A stretch of DNA of 64,000 bases from Thioalkalivibrio sp. ALJ12 (GCF_000378305.1 NZ_KB899539.1:26650-90649), one strand, 5' to 3'; numbered from the stretch's first letter, positions 1 to 10,684 are shown. Translations and numbers: made by a program. The notes: generated from the letters alone by a model not told the origin.

Positions 1-112
1 CGCGCTGCTGTTCGTACCCCTGTTCTATTTCGTCATTTCCAGTGGCCTGGAGCGCCTGCACAAGCGCCCGCGCGACACGGACGACTCGAAGGAGGCCGGA
101 ACGCATGCGTAG
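1..112 (+). CDS. RND efflux inner-membrane transporter, C-terminal end (partial)
   Basis: Only the last 36 codons are in the window. They read through a hydrophobic stretch (ALLFVPLFYFVISSGLERL) into a short charged tail ending HKRPRDTDDSKEAGTHA. This pattern, a last transmembrane helix followed by a basic/acidic cytoplasmic tail, is typical of the C-terminus of AcrB/MexB-type pumps. The next gene is an outer-membrane efflux lipoprotein whose ATG overlaps this stop codon (positions 105-112), so the two are translationally coupled, as expected for an RND pump operon. The family assignment rests mostly on that neighbour, because so little of the protein is visible. Confidence 0.6.
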   Translation, partial: ALLFVPLFYFVISSGLERLHKRPRDTDDSKEAGTHA

Positions 113-1592
113 GACGTTGTTGGGGGTTTCTGCGGCCGCGCTGCTGGCGGGCTGTGCAGTCGGGCCGGATTACGAGCGCCCGGAGGTCACGCTCCCGGAC
201 GAGTGGCCGGAGGAGATCGGTGACCAGATGGATGCCGACTACGCCGATGCCGAGTTCTGGTGGGAGATGTTCGAGGACCCGCTGCTGGATCGTCTGGTGC
301 GCGAGGCGCTGGAGAACAACGTGGATGCCGAGATCGCCGCGGCGCGGGTGGTACAGGCACGCGCGGTGCTGGGCCTGAGCCGTGCCGAGCAGTTTCCCCA
401 ACTGGAAGGCATGGCGTCGGTCGAGCGCGACTACCCCGCGGGGGATGCCGACCCGGAGACCGAGATGACGATTGGGGCCCTGCTAAGCTACGAGGTCGAT
501 CTCTGGGGCCGGCTGTCGCGTTCGGAAGAAGCGGCCCGCGCGCAGCTGCTGAACACCGCGTTTACCCGTGATGCCACCCGTTTGGCGGTCGTGAGTGATG
601 TGGTCAGTACCTATTTCGACTATCGCGCCACGCAGGAGCAGATCGAGACCACCGAGGCGACGATCCTGTCCCAGATCGAGGCCCTGGAGCTGGAGCGCTC
701 GCGCCTCGAGAGCGGTGCCACGACGGATCTGACCGTGCGCCAGGCTCAGGCCGAGCTGGAGACCAGCCGCGCGGGCCTGCCCGACCTACGCGCCGATGCC
801 GCACAGCAGCGCCGGGCGCTGGCAGTCCTGGTGGGGGATACCGAGGCGGTGGTCGAGGGCCTGGAAGGGCTCGGTGACGAGGGCCTGGAGGATCTGCCGG
901 ACACGATCTCCGGACTGCCGCACTCGGTGCCGTCGGACCTGATGATCCGCCGGCCGGATATCCGCGCGGCGGAAGCCAGCCTGATTGCGGCCAATGCCGA
1001 TATCGGTGTGGCCCGCGCGGAATGGCTGCCCAGCCTGAACCTGGCCGCGCTGTTCGGGCAGGAGGTCAGCCGGGTCAGTCAGTTTTCCTCCAGTGATTCG
1101 TTCTTCTGGGAGTTCCTGGCGGAGTCCACGGTGCCGATTCTCGATTTCGGCCGTCGGCGCGCCACCATTGAAGGCGTGGAGGCCGAGCGCGATATCGCCG
1201 AGCTGGAATACCGCGCGGCGATTCAGGAGGCCCTGGAGGAGGTCGCCAACACCTGGAGCGTGCTGAATGCAGCGCACGAACGGGTGGAGGTGCGCCAGCG
1301 CGAGGTCGGGGCGCGGGTCGAGGTCCTGGATCTCGCGGAGCGCCGCTATCTGGGCGGGTTCGTGGGGTATCTGGAGGTGCTGGATGCGCGGCGGGCCCTG
1401 CTGGATGCGCGCCTGACGCTGACCGAGGCCTCGCGCGATCGCCTGGCGGCCACCGCGACACTGTTCCGCGCCCTGGGCGGTGGCTGGGATAGCGCCGCCA
1501 TTCCGCATGATGTGCTGGAGGACGGCGATCCGGATGTCGCCGAGGCGGAGGCCGAGGAACAAATCATCGTTCCGGCCGATTCGGAAGACTGA
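105..1592 (+). CDS. RND efflux outer-membrane lipoprotein (NodT/OprM type, TolC family)
   Basis: A 495-residue outer-membrane channel subunit that would connect an RND pump to the outside. The ATG at 105 is chosen because it gives a clean lipoprotein signal peptide with lipobox LLAGC (Cys17) followed by AVGPDYERP, the family's typical mature N-terminus. An earlier in-frame start would bury that signal. Two OEP repeats are visible: a first half around residues 50-250, and a second half with the SDLMIRRPDIRAAE motif and a YLGGFVGYLEVLDARRALL stretch characteristic of NodT-type proteins. The start overlaps the upstream pump stop by 8 bp. The C-terminus carries an acidic tail. Substrate cannot be inferred. 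Confidence 0.9.
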   Translation: MRRTLLGVSAAALLAGCAVGPDYERPEVTLPDEWPEEIGDQMDADYADAEFWWEMFEDPLLDRLVREALENNVDAEIAAARVVQARAVLGLSRAEQFPQLEGMASVERDYPAGDADPETEMTIGALLSYEVDLWGRLSRSEEAARAQLLNTAFTRDATRLAVVSDVVSTYFDYRATQEQIETTEATILSQIEALELERSRLESGATTDLTVRQAQAELETSRAGLPDLRADAAQQRRALAVLVGDTEAVVEGLEGLGDEGLEDLPDTISGLPHSVPSDLMIRRPDIRAAEASLIAANADIGVARAEWLPSLNLAALFGQEVSRVSQFSSSDSFFWEFLAESTVPILDFGRRRATIEGVEAERDIAELEYRAAIQEALEEVANTWSVLNAAHERVEVRQREVGARVEVLDLAERRYLGGFVGYLEVLDARRALLDARLTLTEASRDRLAATATLFRALGGGWDSAAIPHDVLEDGDPDVAEAEAEEQIIVPADSED

Positions 1593-1604
1593 CCGCCAGG
1601 ACGC

Positions 1605-4247
1605 CTATTGCCGATCGCGCAGGGCATCCTTCATGCGGTAGAGGGCGTCCAGGGCCTCGCGCGGGCTCATCTCGTCCGGCTCCAGGGTGTCGAACAGGGC
1701 CTTCAGGGCTCGTTCTTCCGAGGGCCAGTCTTCGGCAACCGACTCGGGGGCCGCGGTCGCGGTGTCCGGGGCGGCGGCGAACAGCCCCAGTTGCGGCGAG
1801 TCCGTCGCGGCCGCCCGATCCTCCAGTTCGCGCAGGTGTTCCCGCGCGAGCTTGAGTACGTCGGCCGGGACGCCGGCCAGCTGCGCGACCTGCAACCCGT
1901 AACTCTGATTCGCCGGACCCTCACGGACCTGGTGCAGGAACACGATGCTGTGTTCGTGCTCCATGGCGTCCGTGTGCACGTTGGCCACGGCCGGCTCGCG
2001 CTCGGCCAGCGCGGTCAGTTCGAAGTAATGCGTGGCGAACAGGGTCAGCGCGCGGTTGTGGCGCGTCAGGCGCTCGGCGCAGGCCAGGGCGAGCGCCAGC
2101 CCGTCGAAGGTGCTGGTGCCGCGGCCGATCTCGTCCATCAGCACCAGGCTCTCGGGGCCCGCGTTGTGCAGGATGTTCGCGGCCTCGGTCATCTCCACCA
2201 TGAAGGTCGAGCGTCCGGAGGTCAGGTCGTCGGAGGCGCCGATGCGGGTGAAGATGCGGTCCACGGGGCCGATCTGCGCACGCGCGGCCGGCACGAAGCT
2301 GCCCATGCAGGCGAGCAGCACGATCAGCGCCGTCTGGCGCATGTAGGTGGACTTGCCGCCCATGTTGGGGCCGGTGATCACCAGCAGCCGCCGCGTCTCC
2401 GGGTCCAGCTCGGTGTCGTTGGCGACGAACGGGGTGTCGAGCCCGGACTCGACCACCGGATGCCGGCCCTGCTCGATCTGGATGCCGGGTTCGCCGACCA
2501 GCTCCGGGCAGTGCCAGTCGAGGCGGGCCGCACGCTCGGCCAGGCAGGCGAGCACGTCCAGTTCGGCCACGGCGTCCGCGATCGTACGCAGACGCGGCGC
2601 ACGCGCCTGCAGGTCGGCGATCAGGTCGTCAAACAGCGCGCGCTCGCGGAGCATGGCCTGTTCGCGGGCGGAGAGGATCTCGTCCTCGAAGCGCTTGAGC
2701 TCCTCGGTGGTATAGCGCTCGGTGTTCTTCAGCGTCTGGCGGCGCATGAAGCGGCCGGGGAGCTCGGCCGAGCGGCTGCGCGAGACCTCGATGTAGTACC
2801 CGTGCACGCGGTTGTAGGCGACCTTCAGCGTGGGGATGCCGGTGGCCTCGCGCTCGCGGGCCTCGATCTCGCGCAGGAAGGTGTCGCCGTCGCTTTCCAG
2901 CGCGCGCAGGCGATCCAGCTCGGGGTCGTAGCCCGCGCGGATCATGCCGCCGTCGGTCACCCGCAGCGGTGGTTCCTCCACCAGGGCCGCGGCGAGCCGC
3001 GCGGTCAGCTCATCCTCCGGCGCGAGCGCGGCATGCAGCGCGGACAGGCGCTCGGCGGCATCGGCCAGCGGCGCCAGGGCGGTGTGCAGGGCCGGCAGGC
3101 GCTCCAGGCTGGCGAGCAGGGCGGTCAGGTCGCGCGGGCGCGCGCTGCCCAGCACGATGCGCGAGAGGATGCGCTCGCTGTCGGCGCTGCCGGCCAGGGC
3201 GTCGCGGATCGGGGTGACGGCCTCCTGCTCCAGCAGGGCGGTGATCGCGGTCTGGCGCTCGCGGATGATCGCTCGCTCGCGCAGCGGCTGGTGCAGCCAC
3301 TGCATCAGGCGGCGGGCGCCCATCGCGGACTGGGTCGTGTCCAGCAGGGCGAGCAGGGAGCCGCGGCGTTCGCCCGTCAGGGTGCGCGTGAGTTCGAGAT
3401 TGCGGCGGGTGGCCGGGTCCAACACCAGCATCTGGCTGCGCTGCTCGTGCGCCAGGCTGGTGATGTGGGCGAGATCGCCGCGATGGCGGTTCTGCACGTA
3501 GGCGAGCAGGGCCCCGGCGGCAGCGATGCCCAGGTCCAGCCCCTCGCAGCCAAAGCCGGACAGGTCGCGGGTGCCGAAATGGGTGATCAGCAGGCGATGG
3601 GCGGACACGGCGTCGAAATGCCAGTCGGCGTGGCGCTGGGGGGCGAAGGACTCGGTGCCCGGGATCGCGCCCGCCTGATCCGGCATCAGCAGCTCCACCG
3701 GGTCGAGCCGCGCCAGTTCGGCGGCCAGCTCGGTTTCGTCGCCGACCTCCAGTACGCGGAACTGGCCGCTGGCGAACTCCAGGCTGGCGATGCCGTAGCC
3801 GGTCTTGCGGCCCTTTACGGCGGCGGAGGCGGCCGGGCAGACGGCGACCAGGCGGTTCACCTGGCGGGCATCCAGCAGGGCCTCCTCGGTAACCGTGCCC
3901 GGAGTCACGATGCGCACGACTTCGCGCTTGACCGGGCCCTTTTGCGCGCCCACCGCACCGGTCTGCTCGCAGATCGCCACGCTCTCGCCCATCTTCAGCA
4001 GGCGGGCCAGGTAGCTCTCCAGCGTGTGCACGGGGATCCCGGCCATCGGGATGGGCGCCCCGGCTGATTCGCCGCGCCGGGTCAGGGTAATGTCGAGCAG
4101 CCCCGCGGCGCGCTCGGCGTCGTCGTAGAACAGCTCGTAGAAATCCCCCATGCGGTAGAGCAGCAACGTATTCGGGTACTCGGCCTTGATGGCCAGGTAC
4201 TGCTGCATCATCGGGGTATGGGCGGAGAGGGGCTCGGCGGTGCTCAT
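1605..4247 (-). CDS. mutS: DNA mismatch repair protein MutS
   Basis: An 880-residue mismatch-recognition ATPase (E. coli MutS is 853). The N-terminal mismatch-binding domain is present ([28 protein letters not shown] region). The C-terminal ATPase has Walker [14 protein letters not shown] and the signature [12 protein letters not shown], followed by the FATHYFEL segment. The start is placed at 4247 ([17 protein letters not shown]). The frame stays open 28 codons further upstream, but those codons lie inside a repeat element whose end is at 4276. The 5' end of mutS is therefore immediately downstream of the repeat, which may supply its leader or promoter. It converges with the efflux lipoprotein gene, with 12 bp between the stop codons. 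Confidence 0.97.
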   Translation of the reverse strand: MSTAEPLSAHTPMMQQYLAIKAEYPNTLLLYRMGDFYELFYDDAERAAGLLDITLTRRGESAGAPIPMAGIPVHTLESYLARLLKMGESVAICEQTGAVGAQKGPVKREVVRIVTPGTVTEEALLDARQVNRLVAVCPAASAAVKGRKTGYGIASLEFASGQFRVLEVGDETELAAELARLDPVELLMPDQAGAIPGTESFAPQRHADWHFDAVSAHRLLITHFGTRDLSGFGCEGLDLGIAAAGALLAYVQNRHRGDLAHITSLAHEQRSQMLVLDPATRRNLELTRTLTGERRGSLLALLDTTQSAMGARRLMQWLHQPLRERAIIRERQTAITALLEQEAVTPIRDALAGSADSERILSRIVLGSARPRDLTALLASLERLPALHTALAPLADAAERLSALHAALAPEDELTARLAAALVEEPPLRVTDGGMIRAGYDPELDRLRALESDGDTFLREIEAREREATGIPTLKVAYNRVHGYYIEVSRSRSAELPGRFMRRQTLKNTERYTTEELKRFEDEILSAREQAMLRERALFDDLIADLQARAPRLRTIADAVAELDVLACLAERAARLDWHCPELVGEPGIQIEQGRHPVVESGLDTPFVANDTELDPETRRLLVITGPNMGGKSTYMRQTALIVLLACMGSFVPAARAQIGPVDRIFTRIGASDDLTSGRSTFMVEMTEAANILHNAGPESLVLMDEIGRGTSTFDGLALALACAERLTRHNRALTLFATHYFELTALAEREPAVANVHTDAMEHEHSIVFLHQVREGPANQSYGLQVAQLAGVPADVLKLAREHLRELEDRAAATDSPQLGLFAAAPDTATAAPESVAEDWPSEERALKALFDTLEPDEMSPREALDALYRMKDALRDRQ

Positions 4248-4275
4248 CGGTTCGGCTGCGGTCGATCCGGGCTTG

Positions 4276-4542
4276 GGGAAACACTGATTAATGTACACGT
4301 TCGCGCTCGAGTCGCTTTTGCGTGCGAACAAGGCGCGGTGACTGCCGTGCAGTCATTCTGCACAAGGGAACCGCAACGCCGTTCCCACGCAAAAGCGGCC
4401 GAGCCCCTTGGGGTTGGCACCCCAGGTTCCCCGATTCTGCGTTGCGCCGCTTGCGGGTAGAACCACTACCCGCTGCACGACGCGCCTTGTCTCGGAAAAC
4501 CTGGGGTACCAACGCGAGCGTGTACATTAATCAGTGTTTCCC
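4276..4542 (-). mobile_element. MITE-like inverted-repeat element, copy 1
   Basis: A 267-bp non-coding element bounded by near-perfect terminal inverted repeats GGGAAACACTGATTAATG ... CATTAATCAGTGTTTCCC. On the minus strand it aligns almost end to end with the copy at 56320-56586, and with a slightly longer divergent copy at 23612-23909. It contains internal hairpins, for example a CGGGTAG/CTACCCG pair and a GACTGC-type stem. There is no transposase. The flanks (TTGG and CTGC) do not form a target duplication here, unlike copy 3. Its gene-proximal end lies 28 bp upstream of the mutS ATG. Confidence 0.85.
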
Positions 4543-4571
4543 TGCCGTGCAGTATACGGATGCGCGGGCCC

Positions 4572-4611
4572 GTGTGGCAGGTGCACCATCACGAGACGTG
4601 ATGTGCCACAC
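4572..4611 (+). promoter_or_regulatory. Two-storey hairpin in the leader of the PilZ gene
   Basis: An inner perfect stem CATCACG-AGA-CGTGATG (4587-4603) is stacked on an outer stem GTGTGGCA (4572-4579) / TGCCACAC (4604-4611), with a 7-nt bulge on the left side. It lies 14 nt upstream of the GGAGG ribosome-binding site of the PilZ gene. It could be a protein operator or an mRNA structure. It has no T-tract, so it is not an obvious terminator. Confidence 0.45.
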
Positions 4612-4636
4612 TCGGGTGGAGTCATGGAGGATGCGC

Positions 4637-4936
4637 ATGCTGGGAGAAGATGACCGCCGGGGCTTCCGGCGCATGCAGGTCGACACCCCCGCACGAGTGA
4701 CCTGGATGGCGACTGGTGCGGCGGACGAGGTGCGGCTGGAGGACCTTTCGGCCAGCGGCTGTGCCTTTCGCTGGCCGCATGCACCGCAGGCGGGCGAGCG
4801 TGTGAGCATCGCGGTCAACAGCCCGGACGGGCGACTGCCCTCCCTGGAGCGGGCCGGCCAGGTGGTGCGCAGCGAGCCCCTGGGCGAAGAGCGGGTGATC
4901 TGGCGTGTGGCCATAGCCTTTGACAGCGAGGGATGA
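4637..4936 (+). CDS. PilZ domain protein (likely c-di-GMP receptor)
   Basis: A single-domain, 99-residue PilZ protein. The c-di-GMP-binding signature is present: an arginine-rich N-terminal motif RRGFRR (residues 7-12) and DLSASG (D36-x-S-x-x-G41). These match the RxxxR and D/NxSxxG motifs known to contact c-di-GMP. The ATG at 4637 is preferred over the in-frame ATG at 4631 because GGAGG at 4626-4630 then has a 6-nt spacer. It ends within the first codons of a longer pncC frame, so the two genes are probably co-transcribed. Output partners are unknown. GGDEF/EAL proteins that could set c-di-GMP levels are encoded at 27.5-32.3 kb. Confidence 0.85.
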   Translation: MLGEDDRRGFRRMQVDTPARVTWMATGAADEVRLEDLSASGCAFRWPHAPQAGERVSIAVNSPDGRLPSLERAGQVVRSEPLGEERVIWRVAIAFDSEG

Positions 4937-4943
4937 TCCGGAC

Positions 4944-5474
4944 ATGGAAGCGGAATCGACTCTGATTGCAAGCCCGCGCGAGGCTGATCTGGCCGGGCTC
5001 TCGGCGCTGGTCTACGACCTGGGCGAGCGGCTGCTCGCCAGCGAACGCAAGCTGTGCACCATCGAGTCCTGTACCGGCGGCGGGATTGCCCAGGCGATTA
5101 CCGATGTCCCGGGCAGCTCGGGCTGGTTCGAGTGCGGCTGGGTGGCGTACTCCAACGCGGCCAAGACGCGGATGGTCGGGGTGCCGGCCGAACTGATCGA
5201 GCAGCATGGCGCGGTCAGCGAGGCCGTGGCGCGCGCGATGGTCGAGGGCGGGCTTGCCCACTGCGATGCCGACCTGGCGCTGTCGGTGACCGGCATCGCC
5301 GGGCCCGGTGGCGGCAGCGCGGACAAGCCGGTGGGTACGGTCTGCTTCGGCTGGCAGGAGCGCGGGCGGGACGCGCGCGTCGAGACCCTCCATTTCGATG
5401 GCGAGCGCCACGATGTACGCCTGCAGGCGATGCTGCACGCGCTCAGTGCGTTGCTGGCGCACGAGGCGGCCTGA
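4944..5474 (+). CDS. pncC: Nicotinamide-nucleotide amidase PncC (CinA C-terminal domain)
   Basis: A 176-residue protein covering only the CinA C-terminal domain, which deamidates NMN to NaMN in NAD salvage. Visible motifs are ESCTGGGIAQAITDVPGSS (residues 41-59, with the catalytic Ser/Thr region), the YSNAAK segment, and SVTGIAGPGGGSADKPVGTV. The start ATG 4944 gives the family's normal length; a TTG at 4920 in the same frame would overlap the PilZ gene. It sits directly upstream of recA, as in E. coli (pncC-recA), supporting orthology. Confidence 0.92.
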   Translation: MEAESTLIASPREADLAGLSALVYDLGERLLASERKLCTIESCTGGGIAQAITDVPGSSGWFECGWVAYSNAAKTRMVGVPAELIEQHGAVSEAVARAMVEGGLAHCDADLALSVTGIAGPGGGSADKPVGTVCFGWQERGRDARVETLHFDGERHDVRLQAMLHALSALLAHEAA

Positions 5475-5535
5475 CGCGTCGACCATTCCCCGGGGCATCG
5501 CGCCCCGGTGATCCCCTTCGAGCCGTGAACCCGGG

Positions 5536-5564
5536 TTGGGTCGCTCCCCGCCCTGTGGGATACT
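5536..5564 (+). promoter_or_regulatory. Candidate sigma-70 promoter of recA
   Basis: TTGGGT (5536-5541), a 17-nt spacer and GATACT (5559-5564) form a reasonable -35/-10 pair about 65 bp upstream of the recA GTG. I looked for a LexA box of the CTGT-N8-ACAG type across 5475-5627. I found only a half match (CTGT at 5553) overlapping the -10, so SOS control is not demonstrated by sequence here. Confidence 0.45.
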
Positions 5565-5627
5565 GCGGCCCCGTATCCGCCCCGCAACGGATCGGAAACC
5601 ATCGCTGCAAGTATCGGGAGGCATACC

Positions 5628-6648
<1,021 letters not shown>

Positions 6649-6674
<26 letters not shown>

Positions 6675-7137
6675 CCCGGCTGATCCGGACGCCGCACTGG
6701 AGGCCGGGCTCCGGCTGCTGGTGCGGCGCGAGCACTCCGCGCTGGAGCTCGCGCGCAAGCTGGCCGAGCGCGGGTTCGAGCGCGACGCGGTGGATGCCGC
6801 TCTTGAGCGTGCGCGCGAGCTCGATTACCTGAGCGACACCCGCTACGCGGACTTCATCGCCCGCCACCGCACCGAGCAGGGCTACGGCGAGCAGCGCATC
6901 CGTGCCGAACTCGCCCATAACGGCATCGGCAGCGACACCGTCAATGCCGCCATCGACGCCCTGGAGGTCGACTGGACCGACCAGGCCCGCGGCCAGCTCG
7001 AACGCCACTTCCGCCACCCCCCCGAGACCCGCGAGGACGAGGCCCGCTACCTGCGCCACCTCGCCGGGCGCGGTTTCCCCGGCGGTGTCGCCCACCAGGC
7101 CCTCGCCGCCTGGAAAGACGACGCTGGTGGTTCCTGA
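6649..7137 (+). CDS. recX: Regulatory protein RecX
   Basis: A 162-residue, helix-rich RecA inhibitor. RecX repeats are visible as [52 protein letters not shown] followed by [14 protein letters not shown], the family pattern. The ATG at 6649 overlaps the recA end by 26 bp in another frame, a common arrangement. The exact start is uncertain because alternative downstream codons would shorten the N-terminus. Three bases after its stop begins a perfect 33-bp inverted repeat that could end the transcript. Confidence 0.92.
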
Positions 7138-7139
7138 CC

Positions 7140-7217
7140 GATTGCTTCGTCGCGTTGCTCCTCGCAATGACGTTCCTCCAAACCCGTCATTGCGAGGAGC
7201 AACGCGACGAAGCAATC
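7140..7217. repeat. Perfect 33-bp inverted repeat of the CGTCATTGCGAGG family
   Basis: The two arms, 7140-7172 and 7185-7217, are exact reverse complements separated by 12 nt. The arm sequence begins CGTCATTGCGAGGAGCAACG and ends ACGAAGCAATC. The family recurs at 7708-7740, 7832-7864 and 7877-7903. The hairpin lies directly after recX and may act as a strong transcript-end structure, although it has no T-run. The right arm is also the first part of the 112-bp element at 7185-7296. Confidence 0.9.
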
Positions 7218-7296
7218 TGTGTCCAGAACCACCCGGCCCAGACGCCGAGTGATCCACCAGCGGTTGCCACTGCCCCTTCAGGCCGTCGCAATGACG
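7185..7296 (+). repeat. 112-bp repeat element, left copy flanking the GIY-YIG gene
   Basis: It starts CGTCATTGCGAGG and ends CGTCGCAATGACG, so it carries its own short terminal inverted repeats. The reverse complement of 7753-7864 aligns over its full 112 bp at roughly three-quarters identity or better by eye, with identical outer 33 bp. The pair lies in inverted orientation around the GIY-YIG gene. No open frame of its own is apparent. Confidence 0.75.
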
Positions 7297-7393
7297 TGCT
7301 GGTATCGAGGACACGCGAGTGTCACCGGTGGTGAAGGGCCGAAAGGATTCTCGGCCGCTGAGTACCAATGTGCAGTCGCCCACGGAGGGAGCG

Positions 7394-7684
7394 ATGAAAC
7401 AACCCTGTGTCTACATGATGAGCAACCGTCGTGACGGGACCCTCTACGTGGGTGTGACCAGTAACCTTGTGCAGCGGGTCTGGCAGCATCGTTCGGGAGA
7501 GGTATCCGGGTTCACCAGCCGCTACGGTCTGCATCGGCTCGTCTGGTTCGAGCAATGCGTGGAGATGGAATCCGCGATCGAACGCGAAAAGCAGTTGAAG
7601 GCGGGTCCGCGGCGCAGGAAGGTTGCGCTGATCGAGCAGGTGAATCCCGGGTGGCGGGATTTGTTCGACGACATTGTGGGTTGA
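7394..7684 (+). CDS. Small GIY-YIG nuclease domain protein (URI-type)
   Basis: A 96-residue stand-alone GIY-YIG domain. Motifs in order are VYMMSNRRDGTLYVGVTSN (Tyr7 of the first motif, YVG at 18-20), NLVQRVWQH with the conserved Arg28, and AIEREKQLK with the catalytic Glu region. The ATG at 7394 has a strong GGAGGGA at 7384-7390; the longer frame upstream has no such site. It interrupts the otherwise conserved recX-alaS order and is bracketed by repeated CGTCATTGCGAGG elements. It was probably acquired, or is associated with the repeats. Cellular role is unknown. Confidence 0.85.
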   Translation: MKQPCVYMMSNRRDGTLYVGVTSNLVQRVWQHRSGEVSGFTSRYGLHRLVWFEQCVEMESAIEREKQLKAGPRRRKVALIEQVNPGWRDLFDDIVG

Positions 7685-8074
7685 ACGCGGCTGGGGAGGT
7701 ACTTGCCGATTGCTTCGTCGCCACGCTCCTCGCAATGACCGCGATCATGGTGCGTCATTGCGAGGCGTTGGAGGGGCCGTGGCAGTCGTTGGTGGGTCAC
7801 TCGGCGCTCGGATCAGGTGGCCGTGGATGCCGATTGCTTCGTCGCGTTGCTCCTCGCAATGACGTCGTCATTGTCCCGTCATTGCGAGCGCAGCGAAGCA
7901 ATCGCTCTACGGAACCACCTGATCCCGATTCTGGCCAGGCTCAGCCGATTGCCACACCCTCTTCGGAGCCTGGTGATGATAGGCAACATGGCCCGAAGGC
8001 GGGGGCGGCAATACGCGGGTTGGGGGCTTGCGTGATAGGATTCCGGTTTTGACCCCATATTCAATCGGAACCGC
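7685..8074. repeat. Intergenic repeat block between the GIY-YIG gene and alaS
   Basis: A 390-bp gap filled mostly by CGTCATTGCGAGG-family sequences. It holds one solo arm at 7708-7740, the inverted 112-bp copy at 7753-7864 and a shorter arm CGTCATTGCGAGCGCAGCGA at 7877-7903. The remaining 7904-8074 holds no gene I can support and presumably contains the alaS promoter and leader. Confidence 0.7.
7753..7864 (-). repeat. 112-bp repeat element, right copy (inverted)
   Basis: The reverse complement matches 7185-7296 over the whole 112 bp. Conserved blocks include the 33-bp head, CCGAGTGACCCACCAACG versus CCGAGTGATCCACCAGCG, TGCCAC, and the CGCAATGACG tail. Together with the left copy it bounds a 680-bp unit containing only the GIY-YIG gene. 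Confidence 0.75.
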
Positions 8075-10684
8075 ATGAAAAGCGCCGACATTCGCCGGAG
8101 TTTCCTCGAATTCTTTGAAGGGCATGGTCATACGATCGTGTCTTCCAGCCCACTGGTACCGGGCAACGATCCCACGCTGCTGTTCACCAACGCGGGGATG
8201 GTGCAGTTCAAGGATGTGTTCCTCGGCCGCGAGAAGCGTTCGTACAACCGCGCGGTGTCCAGCCAGCGCTGCGTGCGCGCCGGCGGCAAACACAACGATC
8301 TGGAAAACGTCGGCTATACCGCGCGGCATCACACCTTCTTCGAGATGCTGGGCAACTTCAGCTTCGGCGACTACTTCAAGCGCGATGCCATCCACTACGC
8401 CTGGCAGTTCCTGACCGAGACCATCGGTCTGCCGCCGGAAAAGCTGTGGGTCACGGTCTACGAGACCGACGACGACGCCTACAACGTCTGGGCGAACGAG
8501 ATCCAGGTTCCAGCCGAGCGCATCGTGCGCATCGGCGACAAGCCAGGCGGCGGTTCCGACAACTTCTGGCAGATGGGCGACACCGGCCCCTGTGGCCCCT
8601 GCACCGAGGTCTTCTATGACCACGGCCCGGAGGTCGAGGGCGGCCCGCCCGGTTCCCCGGACGAGGACGGCGACCGCTATATCGAGATCTGGAACCTCGT
8701 GTTCATGCAGTACGACCGCGACGCGGACGGCACGCTGAACCCGCTGCCGCGCCCGTCGGTGGATACCGGCATGGGCCTCGAGCGCTTGGCCGCGGTGCTG
8801 CAGGGCGTGCACTCCAACTACGAGATCGACCTGTTCCAGGACCTGATCGCGGCCGCCGCGCGAGTGACCGGGGCAAAGGAGCAGGACTCCGCCTCGCTGC
8901 GCGTGATCGCCGACCACATCCGTTCTATCGCCTTCCTGATCACCGACGGCGTGCTGCCGTCGAACGAGGGCCGCGGCTACGTGTTGCGCCGCATCATCCG
9001 CCGCGCCGCACGCCACGGGTTCAAGATGGGCGCGCAGGACGCCTTCCTCTACCAGATGGTCGGCGATTTGGTGCGCGCGATGGGCGAGGCCTTCCCGGAG
9101 CTGGCAGAGGCACAGGCCCGGGTCGAGCAGGTGCTGGAGAAGGAAGAGCGCAAGTTCCTGGAGACGCTCGACAAGGGCATGAAGATCCTGGAAGACGATC
9201 TGCGTGACCTGAAGGGCACGGTGATCCCGGGCGAGACCATCTTCCTGCTGTATGACACCTACGGCTTCCCGGTGGATCTGACCGGTGACATCGCCCGCGA
9301 GCGCGGTCTGGAGCTGGACATGGCGGGCTTCGAGTCCGCGATGGCGGATCAGCGCGCCCGCGCCCGTGCGGCCAGCCACTTCTCCATGGACGACGGCGGC
9401 CTGCCGCAAGTCGACGTCGAAACCACATTCTCCGGCTACGAGACCGTCGACGACGAGGGTCGCGTGGTCGCGCTGTACCAGAACGGCGAGCCGGTCGAAC
9501 GACTCGAGGTCGGCGCCGAAGGCCTGGTGGTACTGGACCGCACGCCGTTCTACGGCGAGTCCGGCGGCCAGGTGGGCGATGTCGGCACGCTCAGTGGCTC
9601 CGGCGTGCGCTTCCAGGTCGCCGACACCCGCAAGCAGGGCGCGGCACATATCCACGTGGGCCAGGTGCGTGCCGGCACGCTGGAGGTCGACCAGACGCTG
9701 CAGGCCGCGGTCGAAGGCCCGCGTCGCGAGAACATTCGCCGCCATCACTCGGCGACCCACCTGCTGCACAAGGCCTTGCGCGACCAGCTGGGCGACCACG
9801 TCCAGCAGAAGGGCTCGCTGGTGGACCCCGATCGGCTGCGCTTCGACTTCACCCACATGGAGCCGCTGACCGACGAGCAGCTGCGCTCCATCGAGGCCCA
9901 GGTGAACGCGGAGATCCTGGCCAACGACGCCACCGATACCCGCGTGATGGACATCGAGTCGGCGATGGAGTCCGGCGCGGTCGCGCTGTTCGGCGAGAAG
10001 TACGGCGATCAGGTCCGGGTGCTGAAGATCGGCACCTCCGTGGAGTTGTGCGGCGGCACGCATGTGGACCGCACCGGGGACATCGGGTTGTTCCGCATCA
10101 CCTCCGAGGGCGGGGTGGCCGCCGGTATCCGCCGCATCGAGGCGGTCGCCGGCGAGGTCGCGCTGCGCTGGGTCGACCAGCAGCTCGGGTATCTGGATGC
10201 GATCGCCGACCGCCTGCGCGCCGGGCGTGGCGAGGCGGCCGACAAGGTCGCTCAGCTGCAGGAGCGCTCGCGCGAACTGGAAAAGCAGATCGAACAGCTC
10301 AAGGGCAAGCTGGCCAGCCAGGCCGGCAGCGATCTGGCCTCGCAGGCGCAGGAGGTCGGCGGCGTGCAGGTGCTGGCCGCGAAGGTCGAGGGCGTGGAGC
10401 CCAAGGCCCTGCGCGACATGGTCGACCAACTCAAGCAGAAACTCGGCAAGGCGGTGGTGGTCCTGGGTACCGCGACCGGCGAGGGCAAGGTCAGCCTGGT
10501 GGCGGGTGTCACCAAGGCCGAGACCGGCCAGTTCAAGGCCGGCGATCTGGTCGGTCATGTCGCCGCGCAGGTGGACGGCAAGGGCGGTGGCCGCCCGGAC
10601 ATGGCGATGGCCGGCGGCCAAAGCCCGGACAAGCTTGAGGCCGCGCTGGCCTCGGTCGCCGACTGGGTACGCGAGCGCGCCTGA
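8075..10684 (+). CDS. alaS: Alanine-tRNA ligase
   Basis: An 869-residue class II synthetase that charges tRNA-Ala. The N-terminus ([29 protein letters not shown] and the [14 protein letters not shown] block) is the catalytic domain. The editing domain has [15 protein letters not shown] (HxxxH zinc and editing motif) and [13 protein letters not shown]. The C-terminal DHHA1 region ends [14 protein letters not shown]. Length is normal for the family. It sits between recX (plus a GIY-YIG insertion) and lysC-csrA. Confidence 0.97.
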   Translation: MKSADIRRSFLEFFEGHGHTIVSSSPLVPGNDPTLLFTNAGMVQFKDVFLGREKRSYNRAVSSQRCVRAGGKHNDLENVGYTARHHTFFEMLGNFSFGDYFKRDAIHYAWQFLTETIGLPPEKLWVTVYETDDDAYNVWANEIQVPAERIVRIGDKPGGGSDNFWQMGDTGPCGPCTEVFYDHGPEVEGGPPGSPDEDGDRYIEIWNLVFMQYDRDADGTLNPLPRPSVDTGMGLERLAAVLQGVHSNYEIDLFQDLIAAAARVTGAKEQDSASLRVIADHIRSIAFLITDGVLPSNEGRGYVLRRIIRRAARHGFKMGAQDAFLYQMVGDLVRAMGEAFPELAEAQARVEQVLEKEERKFLETLDKGMKILEDDLRDLKGTVIPGETIFLLYDTYGFPVDLTGDIARERGLELDMAGFESAMADQRARARAASHFSMDDGGLPQVDVETTFSGYETVDDEGRVVALYQNGEPVERLEVGAEGLVVLDRTPFYGESGGQVGDVGTLSGSGVRFQVADTRKQGAAHIHVGQVRAGTLEVDQTLQAAVEGPRRENIRRHHSATHLLHKALRDQLGDHVQQKGSLVDPDRLRFDFTHMEPLTDEQLRSIEAQVNAEILANDATDTRVMDIESAMESGAVALFGEKYGDQVRVLKIGTSVELCGGTHVDRTGDIGLFRITSEGGVAAGIRRIEAVAGEVALRWVDQQLGYLDAIADRLRAGRGEAADKVAQLQERSRELEKQIEQLKGKLASQAGSDLASQAQEVGGVQVLAAKVEGVEPKALRDMVDQLKQKLGKAVVVLGTATGEGKVSLVAGVTKAETGQFKAGDLVGHVAAQVDGKGGGRPDMAMAGGQSPDKLEAALASVADWVRERA

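Noticed and set aside
4248..4331. N-terminal extension of MutS to 4331
   Set aside because: The added 28 codons lie largely within a MITE and recur before pgsA; the ATG at 4247 matches the family N-terminus.
5475..5627. LexA/SOS box upstream of recA
   Set aside because: Only a CTGT half site was found; no ACAG partner at the right spacing.
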